Of a stretch of 64,000 nucleotides of DNA, positions 27,901 to 36,514 are shown piece after piece; the stretch's first letter is position 1; every line of letters starts with the position of its first letter. The notes beneath the pieces are model-generated. The model did no database searches. It saw nothing but the letters and a program-made list of their open reading frames with translations, and was not told where the DNA came from. Both the position numbers and the translations under genes were made by a program. The DNA comes from Sandaracinus amylolyticus. Its GTDB lineage: Bacteria; Myxococcota_A; Polyangia; Polyangiales; Sandaracinaceae. The DNA is taken from the NCBI RefSeq assembly GCF_000737325.1, contig NZ_CP011125.1, positions 2,728,001 through 2,792,000 on the forward strand, given 5' to 3'.

Positions 27901-29779
27901 GCGCACGCACGCCCGACGCTTCCTCGGCGCTCACCGTGAAGCTCGCGCCCGAGACGTCGAGCTGCGAGTTCACCCGGTTCGCGGGGATGTTCGGCATCGT
28001 GCCGACGACCGTCGCCGCGTCGAGCGAGGGCGCGATGCCGTCGCGCGCCTTGCGCAGCGTCGCCTCGTCCCAGCCCTCGCGCTTGGCGATCTCCACGAGG
28101 CGCCACCGCGCGCCCCACCGCGCGACCTCGGGATCGCATCCCATGCCGACGATCGCGGCCGCGCGATCCGCGCGCACCTGCGGGACCTGGGTCGCGGCCT
28201 CGCGCGCCGCCGCGAGCAGCAACGTCTGCTGCGCGATCGAGCGCTGCAGATCGACGGGCGGGAAGCGCAGGCCTTCGAGCGCGAGCACGACCTCTCTCGC
28301 GCGCGCCGCGCCATCACGCATCCGCGTGTGGCCCGTCGCGAGATCGCTCGCGAGGTCGGCGCGCGAGACGCCGTCTCCCACGCGCGCACCGACGCCGACG
28401 ATCGCGATGCGCGGCTTGGGCGCCGCCGCTTCGACGTCGATGCGCTGGCCGCGCCACTCCTCGACGACGAGGTGCGCGTCGTTGCCGCCGAACCCGAACG
28501 CGCTGATCGCCGCGCGACGCGGGCCGCTCGAGGTCCACGGCTCGGGCGCGCGCACCACGCGCAGCGGCGTTCCGTCGAGCGCGCTCGTGGTGCGATCGAG
28601 GTGCGGCGTCGGCGGCTTCGTGCCGTGCTCGAACGCCGAGAGCACCTTCATGAGCCCCGCCGCGCCCGCGACGGTGACGAGGTGCCCGAGGTTCGCCTTG
28701 AGCGATCCGATCGGCAGCTCGCGCGTGCCTTCGAAGGTGCGCGTCATGCTGCGGATCTCGGTCGCGTCGCCGACCGGCGTGCCGGTCGCGTGGCACTCGA
28801 CGTACTCGACGCTCGACGGGTCGAGCCCCGCGACGTCCCACGCCGCGCGCATCGCGCGGATCTGTCCGTCTTCGCTCGGCGCGAGCAGGCCGCGGCCGCG
28901 GCCGTCGTTCGCGAGGCCCACGCCGCGGATCACGCCGAGCACGCGCTCGCCGTCGCGCAGCGCGTCGTCGAGGCGACGCAGCACGAGGATCGCCGCGCCC
29001 TCGCTCGGCACGAGGCCGTCGGCGTCGGGGTGGAACGGGCGGCTGCGGCCCGTCTTGCTCATCGCCTGGAGCGCGCAGAAGCCGACGTGGATGAAGAGAT
29101 CGTCGGCGCAGTTCACCGCGCCCGCGAGCATCGTGTCGGCGCGGCCCTCGTGGAGCGCGTCGCACGCGAGCGCGATCGCGTAGAGCGACGATGCACACGC
29201 GGCGTCGAGCGCGAAGCGCGGCCCGCCGACGCCGAGCGCGCGCGACAGGAGGTGCGCGGGCAGGCCCGACATGAAGCGATTGCGCGGATCGATCGCGCCG
29301 GTCGCCGGCGCGAACGGCGTGCCCTCGAGCCACACGCTCGCCGCGTAGCGGCTCATCGTCGCCGTCGGGAACGAGAGGTTGCCGAGGATCGCGCCGGTGC
29401 GATCCGCGCCGCCCTTCGCGCGTCCTTCGCTCAGACGGTTGGCATCGCGCAGCGCCTCGCGCGCGGTGTGGAGCACCCACTGGAAGAGCGGGTCGAGGCG
29501 CTTCACCTCGCGCGCGTCGATGCCGAAGCCGCTGGGGTCGAAGATGTGCTCGAAGCCGCGCACGTAGCCGCCGCGATCGCTCCACGCGCGATCGCCGCTC
29601 GGCTCGTTCGCGGGCCCGAGCACGTCCTCCTTGCGGACGCCCCAGCGATCCTCGGGCGCGGGCGTGATCGCGTCACGACCGGCCGCGACCAGCTCCCAGA
29701 GCGCCTCGGGGGAGAGCGCTCCGGGGAGCACACACGCACGACCGACGATCGCGATCGGCGCGAACCGCGCACGCTTCAC
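21968..29779 (-). CDS. pfa3: PUFA synthase subunit: KS-CLF-DH-DH-DH'-AGPAT
   Basis: A 2603-residue megasynthase. A KS (5-430) has Cys195 (LDAACASS), His330 (ECHATGT) and His366 (NLGHL). A chain-length-factor-like domain (about 445-790) has SAEEAS where the active Cys would be. A low-complexity linker follows (about 850-1050). Two FabA-like dehydratases each have an inactive and an active hot-dog half; the catalytic His lie near 1381 (GHFHNDPCMPG) and 1796 (AHFFQDPVQPG). A third, PKS-type dehydratase-like domain (about 1910-2180) keeps His1924 and Asp2082. The C-terminal AGPAT (about 2250-2480) has NHQVGVES near 2343 and VEGTR near 2429, and should transfer the PUFA chain to lysophosphatidate. 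No AT (GHSxG) is seen. GTG start with strong SD; pfa2 ends 40 bases upstream. Confidence 0.93.
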   Translation of the reverse strand: MKRARFAPIAIVGRACVLPGALSPEALWELVAAGRDAITPAPEDRWGVRKEDVLGPANEPSGDRAWSDRGGYVRGFEHIFDPSGFGIDAREVKRLDPLFQWVLHTAREALRDANRLSEGRAKGGADRTGAILGNLSFPTATMSRYAASVWLEGTPFAPATGAIDPRNRFMSGLPAHLLSRALGVGGPRFALDAACASSLYAIALACDALHEGRADTMLAGAVNCADDLFIHVGFCALQAMSKTGRSRPFHPDADGLVPSEGAAILVLRRLDDALRDGERVLGVIRGVGLANDGRGRGLLAPSEDGQIRAMRAAWDVAGLDPSSVEYVECHATGTPVGDATEIRSMTRTFEGTRELPIGSLKANLGHLVTVAGAAGLMKVLSAFEHGTKPPTPHLDRTTSALDGTPLRVVRAPEPWTSSGPRRAAISAFGFGGNDAHLVVEEWRGQRIDVEAAAPKPRIAIVGVGARVGDGVSRADLASDLATGHTRMRDGAARAREVVLALEGLRFPPVDLQRSIAQQTLLLAAAREAATQVPQVRADRAAAIVGMGCDPEVARWGARWRLVEIAKREGWDEATLRKARDGIAPSLDAATVVGTMPNIPANRVNSQLDVSGASFTVSAEEASGVRALELARRALERREIDVAYVGAVDASAEPVHRRASDAVLGRVELPGDAAVVVVLMREDDARREGATVLAVIDDDARGEALALGDAGTSLAPLFGRAHAAWGLVHVAAGALAIHHGVRLRVAAGAIERWRERRAEIVIDALEGERSVIRLRAPEGSAPAPIQPVPAPSGPVLRLPAHPAPPRVDVLPVKPRMQRMDPAPSLPPILNGKEHHEPFTPAKPTAQPHAPAQAQAHARSPSPSPSHALAPSPSHALAPSPSHPPSPSHSHPPSPSPSQPPSHAPSPSPSSPHAQILARVAEHQRALGAMHRDFLAQQSALHEQFLRARQSAMFVLLGGAAAAPSVGSQPPSVVPATSDVRSQPPSVVPTSSDVRSQPPSVVPASSNVRSQPPSVVPASSDVRSQPPSVVPASSDVRSQPPSVLAAAPSVVSSAPAARPAAPTRSRALQPDPPRPPTGRSWSRSELEIHAGGRISEIFGELFAQQDEHAVQVRMPMEPMLLADRVVGIEAVPGILGRGLSDGGAAVIGKDGKGTVWTETDIRWDSWWLHEGRMPAGILIEAGQADLFLISYMGADFLNKGKRAYRLLGCELTYHRSPPVPGETIRYDIHVDGHANQGDVRLFFFHYDCRVVNPDGTAGEPVLTVRRGQAGFFTRAELDDSAGILWKPEEQEIVKDARVDAPLLPLARTTFEREHLDAFARGDVVSCFGPAFTPTNAHVRTPRIAGGRMLFFDRVDALDSSGGPWKRGYLKATRHITPDDWFFPGHFHNDPCMPGTLMFEGCLQALSFYLAAQGVTVERDGWRFEPVTGEPYKMLCRGQVVPESKELVYEVFVEEIHDGPIPTIYADLLCTVDGLGAFHTRRMGLRLVPDWPISQHPRLVAGDALPPAPGHEPLALTQADPQKPVARAPNGPSEGFPFDYASLLACAWGKPSTAFGKIYERFDGVRKVARLPGPPYHFMSRVIDVKGPMGEAKSGAEVTVDYDVPRDAWYFAENGAASMPMCVLMEAALQPCGWLASYVGCALTSEEDLLFRNLDGKGTLHAEVLPSSGTLRTHAKLKSLSKSGTMIIVAFDVRCTVGEQLVYTLDTVFGFFPKAAFENQAGLPISDAQRALFASGGDTVLDLRARPAHLTTGSAKLATPFLLMLDRVVHWDPKGGAKGLGALRAEKDVDPGEWFFKAHFFQDPVQPGSLGIEAMCQLLQLFMLETKMHEGMKRPRLEPIAVGKVLTWKYRGQVVPTNGVIGCTLEVTEVGRDERGAFAIADASLWVDGKRIYDAKNLGMRIVDDGDAPTTSDDGEETIDPASIADHCPTWVIPALPAMSMLDRIAAAAKRATGRDVIEVREMQIQRWITTASGPAKIRARVTPSAQEGVLDAVLEVFRDARDPRLSRFEPAATAKVRVGAYPAAPAPLAPLADARVVPSPYSTGQLFHGPTFQRQRELKMGRAGSSARLDASGKTGELHPIVLDAATHGVPHDAMESWDARIPPGRAAYPYRIERAAFFAAAPTGGEVRVEARAAGFDGHARVSLQLVTGDRVWCEIDLVEVLLPKGPIGVAPPLARQAFLRDRKHVSGVALAQPIDASTSKLDVRDLAASNWLPGTVERVYAIPSGRDVATEVAIKDHVARSTASHPSRVEVDGVRARSAHEPLGPRVVSVSRDETSMVVKDAAPIALDVAPIRAFWRERFGIGAWAGEDLFLTLIERFVRRVHLADPDAFAKIRGKSALFLANHQVGVESLLFGITISALNGLSTLTLAKKEHRDTWLGKLIMHAFAYPGVVDPRVIAYFDRSDPASLPTILGELGAMMRSSGKNVVIHVEGTRALSCAQPITKMSGVFVDMAITLGTPIVPVRFVGGLPREPLAERIEMPFGMGRQDYFVGAPIDPVELQAMPYKERTDRVLAAINALGPGHEREAPFEHDASLERAADERAQRTGAMLPLATISEVLASRASVLGPELATMITSGRAPSTGDAAKDAWLAELAAQLLGPRR
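26661..26912. repeat. 42-bp tandem repeat inside pfa3, six copies
   Basis: Six copies of a 42-base unit begin at 26661, 26703, 26745, 26787, 26829 and 26871, differing by a few point changes. On the coding strand each encodes 14 residues of the type SQPPSVVPASSDVR. The unit length is a multiple of three, so copy-number changes would keep the frame. The array forms part of the flexible linker between the CLF and the first dehydratase domain. Confidence 0.95.
27048..27215. repeat. Ser-Pro low-complexity tract inside pfa3
   Basis: Degenerate six- and twelve-base units of the GCGACG/GGCGAC type encode a Ser/Pro/His tract (residues about 855-910, for example HALAPSPSHALAPSPSHPP). Together with the 42-bp array it makes an interdomain linker of about 200 residues, interrupted only by a helical segment at 912-955. 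Confidence 0.85.
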
Positions 29780-29780
29780 A

Positions 29781-29790
29781 GATCACCTCC
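29781..29790 (-). promoter_or_regulatory. Strong Shine-Dalgarno for pfa3
   Basis: On the minus strand GGAGGTGATC precedes the GTG start at 29779, with six bases between GGAGG and the start codon. This is a ten-base match to the usual anti-SD sequence and fixes the GTG start of pfa3. It supports high translation of the second gene of the pfa2-pfa3 operon. Confidence 0.8.
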
Positions 29791-29819
29791 GAGCGCGGCG
29801 AGCCGCGCCGTGTCGAGGA

Positions 29820-32800
29820 TCACGCGTCGGCCCGCGACCGCGCGGCGGCCTCGAGCTCCTGGCGGCTGCCCGGCAGCACCGAGACCTCGACGTCCTCGAG
29901 CTTCGCGACCGCCGCGCCGCTCGCGTCGCTGAACACGACGTCGAACACCGCCTGATCACGGTTCTTCGCGCGCCCGCTCGCGACGACGCGGAACGGACCG
30001 CGCGCGGCGTCCTCGCCGGAGACAGCGCGGAGCGGCACGTACGCGCCGATCGAGGTGGGCAGCGACGCGCCCTTGAGCGCGTGCTTCACCCAGAGCACCG
30101 CGAGCTGCAGGCCGCCGTCGAGGAGCGCGGGATCGCTCGCCCACGCGTCGTCGGTGCTCCAGCCGAGCTCGCGCAAGCCGACGAGCGTGCCCGCGATGCC
30201 GCGCTCGCTCTCGCCCTCGAGCGAGCGGATCGCGTGGAACAGCGGGCCGTGGAAGAGCACGTCGCCGTAGACGATGTCCGACCACGGCGTGAGCGATCCG
30301 AGCGCCGGCGCGCTCGCGCTCGCGATCGCGAGCCGCGGCTCCATCTCGATCTTCGCGGTGTAGTGCTTCACGCCGCCTTCGCCGACGAGCGCCATCTCGT
30401 AGGTCGCGCTCGAGCCGTTGGTGACGAGGCGCGAGGTGACGGTGAAGCGATCACCCGTCGTCTCGTAGTGCGCGAGGCGGATGCCGCGCAGCACCTTGAG
30501 CTCGCGCACCGCGCTCACCACGAGGTCGCTGCGGCGGGTGCGCGCGGCGCGCGCGAAGAGCTCGATCGCCATCACCGCCGGGAAGACCGGCGTGCCCTTC
30601 ACGACGTGGCTCGCGATGAACGGGAACGCGGCGCGATCGATCACGATGTCGAGCGCGCGCTCCTCGGTCGCCTTGCCGTAGCCAGCAGCGCCGGGCTCGC
30701 TCACCAGCGCTTCCGCGCGCGGCTCGCCGCCGAGCACGAGCTCGACGTCGTCGCCCGCGCCCTGGCCGAGCTCGTCGACGAGCATCTTCGCGCCGTCCGC
30801 GAGCCCGATCAGCGGCACGCCGAGCTTCTCGAAGCGCGCCTTGAGCGCCGGCGTCACCATGCCGCCCTCCCACGGGCCCCAGCCGAGCGACTTCACGCGC
30901 ACGCCGCGCTCGCGGCGCAGCTTCGCGCCGATCTTGTTGAGCACCTCGTTCGCCATCGCGTAGTCGCACTGGCCCTGGTTGCCGCAGCGCGCCGCGACCG
31001 ACGAGAAGAACACGACCGCCTTCAGCGGGTCGCTCGACGTCGCGGCGAGCAGCGCGCGGAGACCCTCGATCTTCGTGTCGAACACGCGATCGAACTGGTC
31101 CTGCGTCTTGTCCGCGATGAAGCGATCCGCGAGCACGCCCGCGCCGTGCACGAGGCCCGCGATCGGGCCCCAGCTCGCGCGCACTTCGTCGAGCGCCTTC
31201 GAGACCGCGGCCGCGTCCTGCACGTCGATCGCGACGTACTTCGCGTCGCCGCCGGCGGCGCGGATGGCCTCGATCGTCCCGCGCACCTCGCGGTTCGCGA
31301 GGATGCGCTCCACGCGCTTGCCGAGCTCGGCGGGCGCGATCGCCTGGCCGCTCTTCTTCGCGTCCTCGAGCAGCGCGCGCTTGAGCGCCGCGTCGTCCTT
31401 CGCGCCGTTCGCGGCCGCCGGCTCGTCCTCGAGCGCGGTGCGACCGAGGAGCACGAGCTTGCACTTCGTCTCGCGCGCGAGCGCGATCAGGGTCGCGGCG
31501 GTCACGCCTCGCGCGCCGCCCGACGCGACGACCACGCTGCCCGCCTCGAGGACCGAGGGCGAGCTCGAGACCGCGACGCGCTCCGAGACGAGCGTGAGGC
31601 GCTCACCGCTCGCGCGGAGACCGACCTCGAGCTCCGGCCCGCCGTGCACGAGCTCGTCGGCGATGCGCGCCGCGAGCGTCGCCGCGTCGCGGCCACCGCG
31701 CTCGAGATCGATCGCGCGCGCGTGCGCCTTCGGCCACTCCTGCGCGGCGGTCTTCACGAGCGCCGAGAGCCCCGCGAGCCACGCGCGCGACGAGCCCGAG
31801 AGCCCGAAGTCGCCGCCGGTGTCCTGCACCGTGACGAACGCGCCGCCCTTGCTCGCGAGCGTCGACGCGACCGCCTTCGCGGCGCGGAACGCCTCGCGGT
31901 TGATCGCGATCGCGTCCTCGTCGCGCGCGGCCTCGCGCACACCGGCGAGCACGATCACCGCGTCCGCGTCGGCGGGAACGTCACGCACCACCTCGGCGCG
32001 GAGCCCGCGCGACGCGAGCGCGCCGACGAGCGCCGTCGCGATGCCGGTGCCCTCGTCGGTGATCACGACGCGCGACGCGCCGAGCAGGCCGGGCGTGAGC
32101 AGGCCGCTCGCGGGCGCGGCGACCGCGCGCGTGACGTAGCGACCGAGCGCCGGCTTCGCGGCGGTCTTCGTGGGCGCGCTCGTGGTCGCAGCGGCGGCGA
32201 CGGGCGCGCCGCCGGGCAGGTGCGCCTTCAGGTGATCGACGATCTCGCCGACCGTGCGCAGCGCACCCAGCGCCGCGGGGTCGAGATCGGGGAGACCGGG
32301 CGCCTGCTCGCGCACCGCGGCGAGGATCTCGACGCGCTTGATCGAGTCGATGCCGAGATCGGCCTCGAGCTCCATCTCCATCTGGATCATCTCGGCGGGG
32401 TAGCCGGTCTTCGCGGCGACCACCTCGAGCATCACCTTCATGAGATCCACGCCCCCGACCGAGCTACCCGCCGACGTGGTCGTGCACGTGGTCGTGGTCG
32501 TCGACGTGGTCGTGGTCGATCCGCCCGGCAGGTTCGCCTTCAGGTGATCGACGATCTCGCCGACGGTCCGTAGCGCGCCCAGCGCCGCGGGATCGAGATC
32601 GGGGAGACCGGGCGCCTGCTCGCGCACCGCGGCGAGGATCTCGACGCGCTTGATCGAGTCGATGCCGAGATCGGCCTCGAGCTCCATGCCCATCTGGATC
32701 ATCTCGGCGGGATACCCGGTCTTCGCCGCGACGACCGAGAGCATCACCGCCATCAGATCGACCGACGGCGCGGCGCTCGGCGCGCTGCTCGTCGTGGTGG

Positions 32801-35800
32801 CCGTGGTCGTGGTCGATCCGCTGGGCAGATGCGCCTTCAGGTGATCGACGATCTCGCCGACCGTGCGCAGCGCTCCGAGCGCCGCGGGATCGAGATCGGG
32901 CAGCCCCGGCGCCTTCTCGCGCACCGCGGCGAGGATCTCGACGCGCTTGATCGAGTCGATGCCGAGATCGGCCTCGAGCTCCATGCCCATCTGGATCATC
33001 TCGCTCGGGTAGCCGGTCTTCGCGGCCACGACGTCGAGCATCACCGCCATCAGATCCACGTTGGCTGCGGCGGGCGCGACGGCGACGACCGGCGCGGCCA
33101 CGACCGGCGCGACGGCCACGACGGGTGCGGGCGCGACCGGCGCCGGCGCCGCGACCGGCGCGGCGTAGGTGTTCGGCAGGGCGATCGGCTGCGGCTGCGT
33201 GATCGTCGCGGGCGGGGGCACGTACGCGACCGGCTGCGGCGCGAGGACCGGCGCGGGCGCGTAGGCGATCGGCGCCGCGCTCAGCACGGGCCCCGCGCCG
33301 AGCATGCTCGCGAGGCCGATGAACGACGTCTCGCTGCTCTTGAGGAACGCCGCGTGCGCGTCCGCCATCGAGCGCTGGAACGCCGCGTGGGCCTCCGCCG
33401 TCGCGCGCTGCGCCTCCTGGAACGCGCCGATCCACGCGAGCTGCGCCTCGGCGGGGAGCGCTACGGAATTCGTAGCGGGGACGGGGGCGTGCTTCGGGCG
33501 ATCGTTGTGGCTCATCTCGTGGCTCGCAGCGGCAGTCGGTTGGGAAACGGGCACCGGAACCTCGACGATGCGCTCGACGATCTTCTCGACCACGCGCACC
33601 TCGGGCTCCTTCTCGGGGTTCGGCTGCGGCAGCGCCGCCGCGCCGCCCTTCGGCGGGTAGGGCTTGTCGTAGTTCGAGCCGTTCAGCTTCAGCGCGAGCT
33701 TCGGCTTCTTCTTGCTGCGCGGGTCGAGCGCCGGGGCATACGCGCTCCACAGCGTCCCGAGCTGCAGCGGAAGGCCCGCGACGGCGAGCTTGCCGAGCGC
33801 GTGGTGCCAGCTCGCGATGCCCGTCTCGCCCTTGCGATCGGTCGCGATCGCGCGGTGCGGGCGCCCCGCGAGGATCTTCGACACGAGCCCGGTGAGCACC
33901 GAGCCCGGCCCGACCTCGACGAACGTGCGCACGCCGTCCGCGTACATCGCCTCGACGATCTCGACGAAGCGCACCGGCGCCGCGAGCTGCGCGCCGAGCG
34001 TCTCGCGCACCGCGCGCTCGCTCGCGCCGTACGGCGCGGCCGTGGCGTCCGCGTACACCGCGATGCTCGGCGCCTTCACGCTCACGCCCTCGAGCCACGA
34101 GGCGAACGGCGCCGCTGCCGCCGCGACCACCGGCGAGTGGAACGCCGTCGCGACCTCGAGCCGCTTCACGGTCAGGCCCTCGGCGCGCAGCGCGCCTTCC
34201 GCGCGCTCGATCGCGCTCGTCGTGCCGCTGATGACCGACTGGTCGGGCGCGTTGTGGTTCGCGATCACGACGTCGAGGCCGTGCTTCGCGATCGCCGCGC
34301 GCACCGCGTCGGCGCTCGCGATCACCGCGCTCATCGCGCCCTCGGTCGTGCGCGCCGCCTCGGCCATGCGCTCGCCGCGCGCCTTCGCGATGCGCAGCGC
34401 GTCCGCGCTCGAGATCGCGCCCGCCGCGTGCAGCGCGATCACCTCGCCGAAGCTGTGCCCCGCGACCGCCGCCGGCAGCAGCCCGACGCTCGCCAGCAGG
34501 CGCAGCGCCGAGAGGCTCGCCGCGCCGATCGCCGGCTGCGCGTTCTCCGTCGCGGTCAGCGTCGCGCGCTGCTTCGTACGCGTCGCGTCGTCGAACGCGG
34601 CCTTCGGGTACACGACGTCGTGCAGCGAGAGCCCGAGCTCCGCGGCCTCGTCCCATGGCGCGCGCGCCGCGTCCCACGTCGTCGCGAGGCCGAGCCCCAT
34701 GCGCAGGTACTGCGAGCCCTGGCCGGGGAAGAGGAACGCGACCTTGCCCTCGTGCGAGCCCTGCTCGAAGTGCACGCCGTTCGGCAGCGAGAACGACGAA
34801 GTGGAAGACCCCTCCAGCTTCTCCGCCGCCGTCTTGAGCTTCGCCGCGAGGTCCGCCTCGTCGCTCGCGACGATCGCGAGGCGCGCGCCCGTCGTCGCGA
34901 CGAACGACTCCTGCGTGGTGCGCGCGAGGTACACGAGCATGCCCGGGCGGTTCTCGGCGATCGTCTGCTCGACGTCCTTCGCCATCGCGCGCGCATCGCT
35001 CGCGAGCGCCTTCGCGTCGGGCGCGCGCAGCAGCACGAGCTCGGTGTCGCTGGTGCGCGAGCGCCACGCGCGCTCACCGGGACCGACGTACTCCTCGACC
35101 GCGATGTGGAAGTTCGAGCCGCCGAAGCCGAACGAGCTCACGCTCGCGCGCCGCGGGTGATCGCTCGTGCGCACCCACGGGCGCGCCTCGGTGTTCAGAT
35201 AGAACGGGCTCTCCTCGACCTTCAGCTTCGGGTCGGGGCGATCGATCTTGATCGTCGGCGGCAGCACCTTGTGGTGCAGTGCGAGCACCGCCTTGATGAG
35301 GCCCGCCGCGCCCGCCGCGCTCTTCGTGTGGCCGATCTGCGACTTCACCGAGCCGAGCGCGCACCACTGCTTGGTCGCGCCGTCCGCCTCGCTGAACACG
35401 GTGCGAAGGCCCTCGAACTCCGCCGCGTCACCGGCGCGCGTCCCGGTGCCGTGCGCCTCGACGAGCTCGACCGTCGTCGGCGCGTAGCCCGCGACCTCGT
35501 ACGCGCGGCGCAGGGCCTTGGCCTGACCGGCGGGCACCGGCGCGTACACGCTCTTCGCGCGACCGTCGCTCGAGCTGCCCACGCCCTGGATCACGGCGTA
35601 GATGCGATCACCCGCGGCCTCGGCGTCGCTCAGTCGCTTCAGCGCGAGCATGCCGAGCCCTTCGCCCAGCATCGTGCCGTCCGCCTTGTCGCTGAACGGG
35701 CGGCAGTCGCCGCTCGCGCTCAGCGCCGGCGTCTTGCTGAAGCACATGTACATGAAGATGTCGTTCATCGTGTCGCAGCCACCTGCGATCACGAGGTCCG

Positions 35801-36476
35801 ACTGCCCCACGCTGAGCTCGTTCACCGCCATCGAGAGCGCGCTGAACGTCGACGCGCACGCCGCGTCGGTCACGCAGTTCGTGCCGCCGATGTCGAGGCG
35901 GTTCGCGATGCGCCCCGCGACGACGTTGCCGAGCAGACCCGGGAAGTTCGATTCTTCCCACTTCGTGTAGCTGCTTGAGATGCGATCGCAGATCGCGGTG
36001 ACCTGTGACTCCGGGATGCCCGACTCGCGCAGCGCCTTCGTCCACACCGGGCGCTGCAGGCGCGAGACCATCGAGCCCATCAGCTCCTGGCCCGACGTGA
36101 CGCCGAGGATGCAGCTGACCTTGCTGCGATCGATGCGCGAGAACTGACCCTGGCACGCGTCGTCGAGCACCTTCTGCGCGACGATCAGACCGAGCAGCTG
36201 CGTGGTGTCGGTCTGCGGGACGATCGACGGCGGGATGCCCCACTCGAGCGGATCGAAGTCGACGTCGTCGAGGAACGCGCCGCGCTTCGCGTACGTCTTG
36301 TCGGGTTTGCTCGGGTCGGGGTCGTAGTAGTCCTCGATGAGCCAGTGGCTCGCCGGGATGTCGCGCAGGAGATCGCGCCCCGCGAGGATGTCGTGCCAGA
36401 AGCCGGTGTGATCGACCGAGCCAGGAAAGAGCGCGCTGACTCCGACGATCGCGATCGGTTCGTGGTGCTGCTTCAT
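29820..36476 (-). CDS. pfa2: PUFA synthase subunit: KS-MAT-ACP3-KR-DH
   Basis: A 2218-residue iterative synthase. The KS (5-460) has Cys207 (TDAACAST), His342 (EAHGTGT) and His383 (IGHTKS). The malonyl transferase (about 578-880) has Ser675 in GHSFGE. A Pro-rich linker and helical segment (about 1012-1058) precede three nearly identical ACPs with phosphopantetheine Ser1175, Ser1274 and Ser1378 (each LGIDSIKR), separated by Ser/Thr-rich linkers. The KR has its nucleotide motif near 1650 (SGGARGVTAA) and Tyr near 1838 (DYAMANE). A C-terminal PKS-type DH has His near 1956 (SHVVKGTPVFP) and Asp near 2120 (DPALLDGG). Three ACPs fit the multi-ACP rule for PUFA synthases, where number relates to yield. 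Start ATG with weak SD. Forms an operon with pfa3. Confidence 0.95.
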   Translation of the reverse strand: MKQHHEPIAIVGVSALFPGSVDHTGFWHDILAGRDLLRDIPASHWLIEDYYDPDPSKPDKTYAKRGAFLDDVDFDPLEWGIPPSIVPQTDTTQLLGLIVAQKVLDDACQGQFSRIDRSKVSCILGVTSGQELMGSMVSRLQRPVWTKALRESGIPESQVTAICDRISSSYTKWEESNFPGLLGNVVAGRIANRLDIGGTNCVTDAACASTFSALSMAVNELSVGQSDLVIAGGCDTMNDIFMYMCFSKTPALSASGDCRPFSDKADGTMLGEGLGMLALKRLSDAEAAGDRIYAVIQGVGSSSDGRAKSVYAPVPAGQAKALRRAYEVAGYAPTTVELVEAHGTGTRAGDAAEFEGLRTVFSEADGATKQWCALGSVKSQIGHTKSAAGAAGLIKAVLALHHKVLPPTIKIDRPDPKLKVEESPFYLNTEARPWVRTSDHPRRASVSSFGFGGSNFHIAVEEYVGPGERAWRSRTSDTELVLLRAPDAKALASDARAMAKDVEQTIAENRPGMLVYLARTTQESFVATTGARLAIVASDEADLAAKLKTAAEKLEGSSTSSFSLPNGVHFEQGSHEGKVAFLFPGQGSQYLRMGLGLATTWDAARAPWDEAAELGLSLHDVVYPKAAFDDATRTKQRATLTATENAQPAIGAASLSALRLLASVGLLPAAVAGHSFGEVIALHAAGAISSADALRIAKARGERMAEAARTTEGAMSAVIASADAVRAAIAKHGLDVVIANHNAPDQSVISGTTSAIERAEGALRAEGLTVKRLEVATAFHSPVVAAAAAPFASWLEGVSVKAPSIAVYADATAAPYGASERAVRETLGAQLAAPVRFVEIVEAMYADGVRTFVEVGPGSVLTGLVSKILAGRPHRAIATDRKGETGIASWHHALGKLAVAGLPLQLGTLWSAYAPALDPRSKKKPKLALKLNGSNYDKPYPPKGGAAALPQPNPEKEPEVRVVEKIVERIVEVPVPVSQPTAAASHEMSHNDRPKHAPVPATNSVALPAEAQLAWIGAFQEAQRATAEAHAAFQRSMADAHAAFLKSSETSFIGLASMLGAGPVLSAAPIAYAPAPVLAPQPVAYVPPPATITQPQPIALPNTYAAPVAAPAPVAPAPVVAVAPVVAAPVVAVAPAAANVDLMAVMLDVVAAKTGYPSEMIQMGMELEADLGIDSIKRVEILAAVREKAPGLPDLDPAALGALRTVGEIVDHLKAHLPSGSTTTTATTTSSAPSAAPSVDLMAVMLSVVAAKTGYPAEMIQMGMELEADLGIDSIKRVEILAAVREQAPGLPDLDPAALGALRTVGEIVDHLKANLPGGSTTTTSTTTTTCTTTSAGSSVGGVDLMKVMLEVVAAKTGYPAEMIQMEMELEADLGIDSIKRVEILAAVREQAPGLPDLDPAALGALRTVGEIVDHLKAHLPGGAPVAAAATTSAPTKTAAKPALGRYVTRAVAAPASGLLTPGLLGASRVVITDEGTGIATALVGALASRGLRAEVVRDVPADADAVIVLAGVREAARDEDAIAINREAFRAAKAVASTLASKGGAFVTVQDTGGDFGLSGSSRAWLAGLSALVKTAAQEWPKAHARAIDLERGGRDAATLAARIADELVHGGPELEVGLRASGERLTLVSERVAVSSSPSVLEAGSVVVASGGARGVTAATLIALARETKCKLVLLGRTALEDEPAAANGAKDDAALKRALLEDAKKSGQAIAPAELGKRVERILANREVRGTIEAIRAAGGDAKYVAIDVQDAAAVSKALDEVRASWGPIAGLVHGAGVLADRFIADKTQDQFDRVFDTKIEGLRALLAATSSDPLKAVVFFSSVAARCGNQGQCDYAMANEVLNKIGAKLRRERGVRVKSLGWGPWEGGMVTPALKARFEKLGVPLIGLADGAKMLVDELGQGAGDDVELVLGGEPRAEALVSEPGAAGYGKATEERALDIVIDRAAFPFIASHVVKGTPVFPAVMAIELFARAARTRRSDLVVSAVRELKVLRGIRLAHYETTGDRFTVTSRLVTNGSSATYEMALVGEGGVKHYTAKIEMEPRLAIASASAPALGSLTPWSDIVYGDVLFHGPLFHAIRSLEGESERGIAGTLVGLRELGWSTDDAWASDPALLDGGLQLAVLWVKHALKGASLPTSIGAYVPLRAVSGEDAARGPFRVVASGRAKNRDQAVFDVVFSDASGAAVAKLEDVEVSVLPGSRQELEAAARSRADA
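32224..33060. repeat. Three tandem ACP-coding repeats in pfa2
   Basis: Three segments of about 230 bases are near-identical at the DNA level and encode the ACP domains. The LGIDSIKR codons recur at intervals of 297 and 312 bases. Linkers between them are Thr/Ser runs made of GTGGTCGT-type repeats. The third ACP differs slightly (EMELEADLG instead of GMELEADLG). High identity suggests recent duplication or gene conversion. Confidence 0.95.
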
Positions 36477-36514
36477 CTCTCGTTGACCCTCGACTCGGTT
36501 GGTGCGCAGCGACT

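Noticed and set aside
20915-29932. A 3005-codon open frame on the plus strand opposite pfa3
   Set aside because: It is antisense to clear PUFA synthase domains, its product is Arg/Ala/His-rich with no motif, and such frames arise from high third-position GC.
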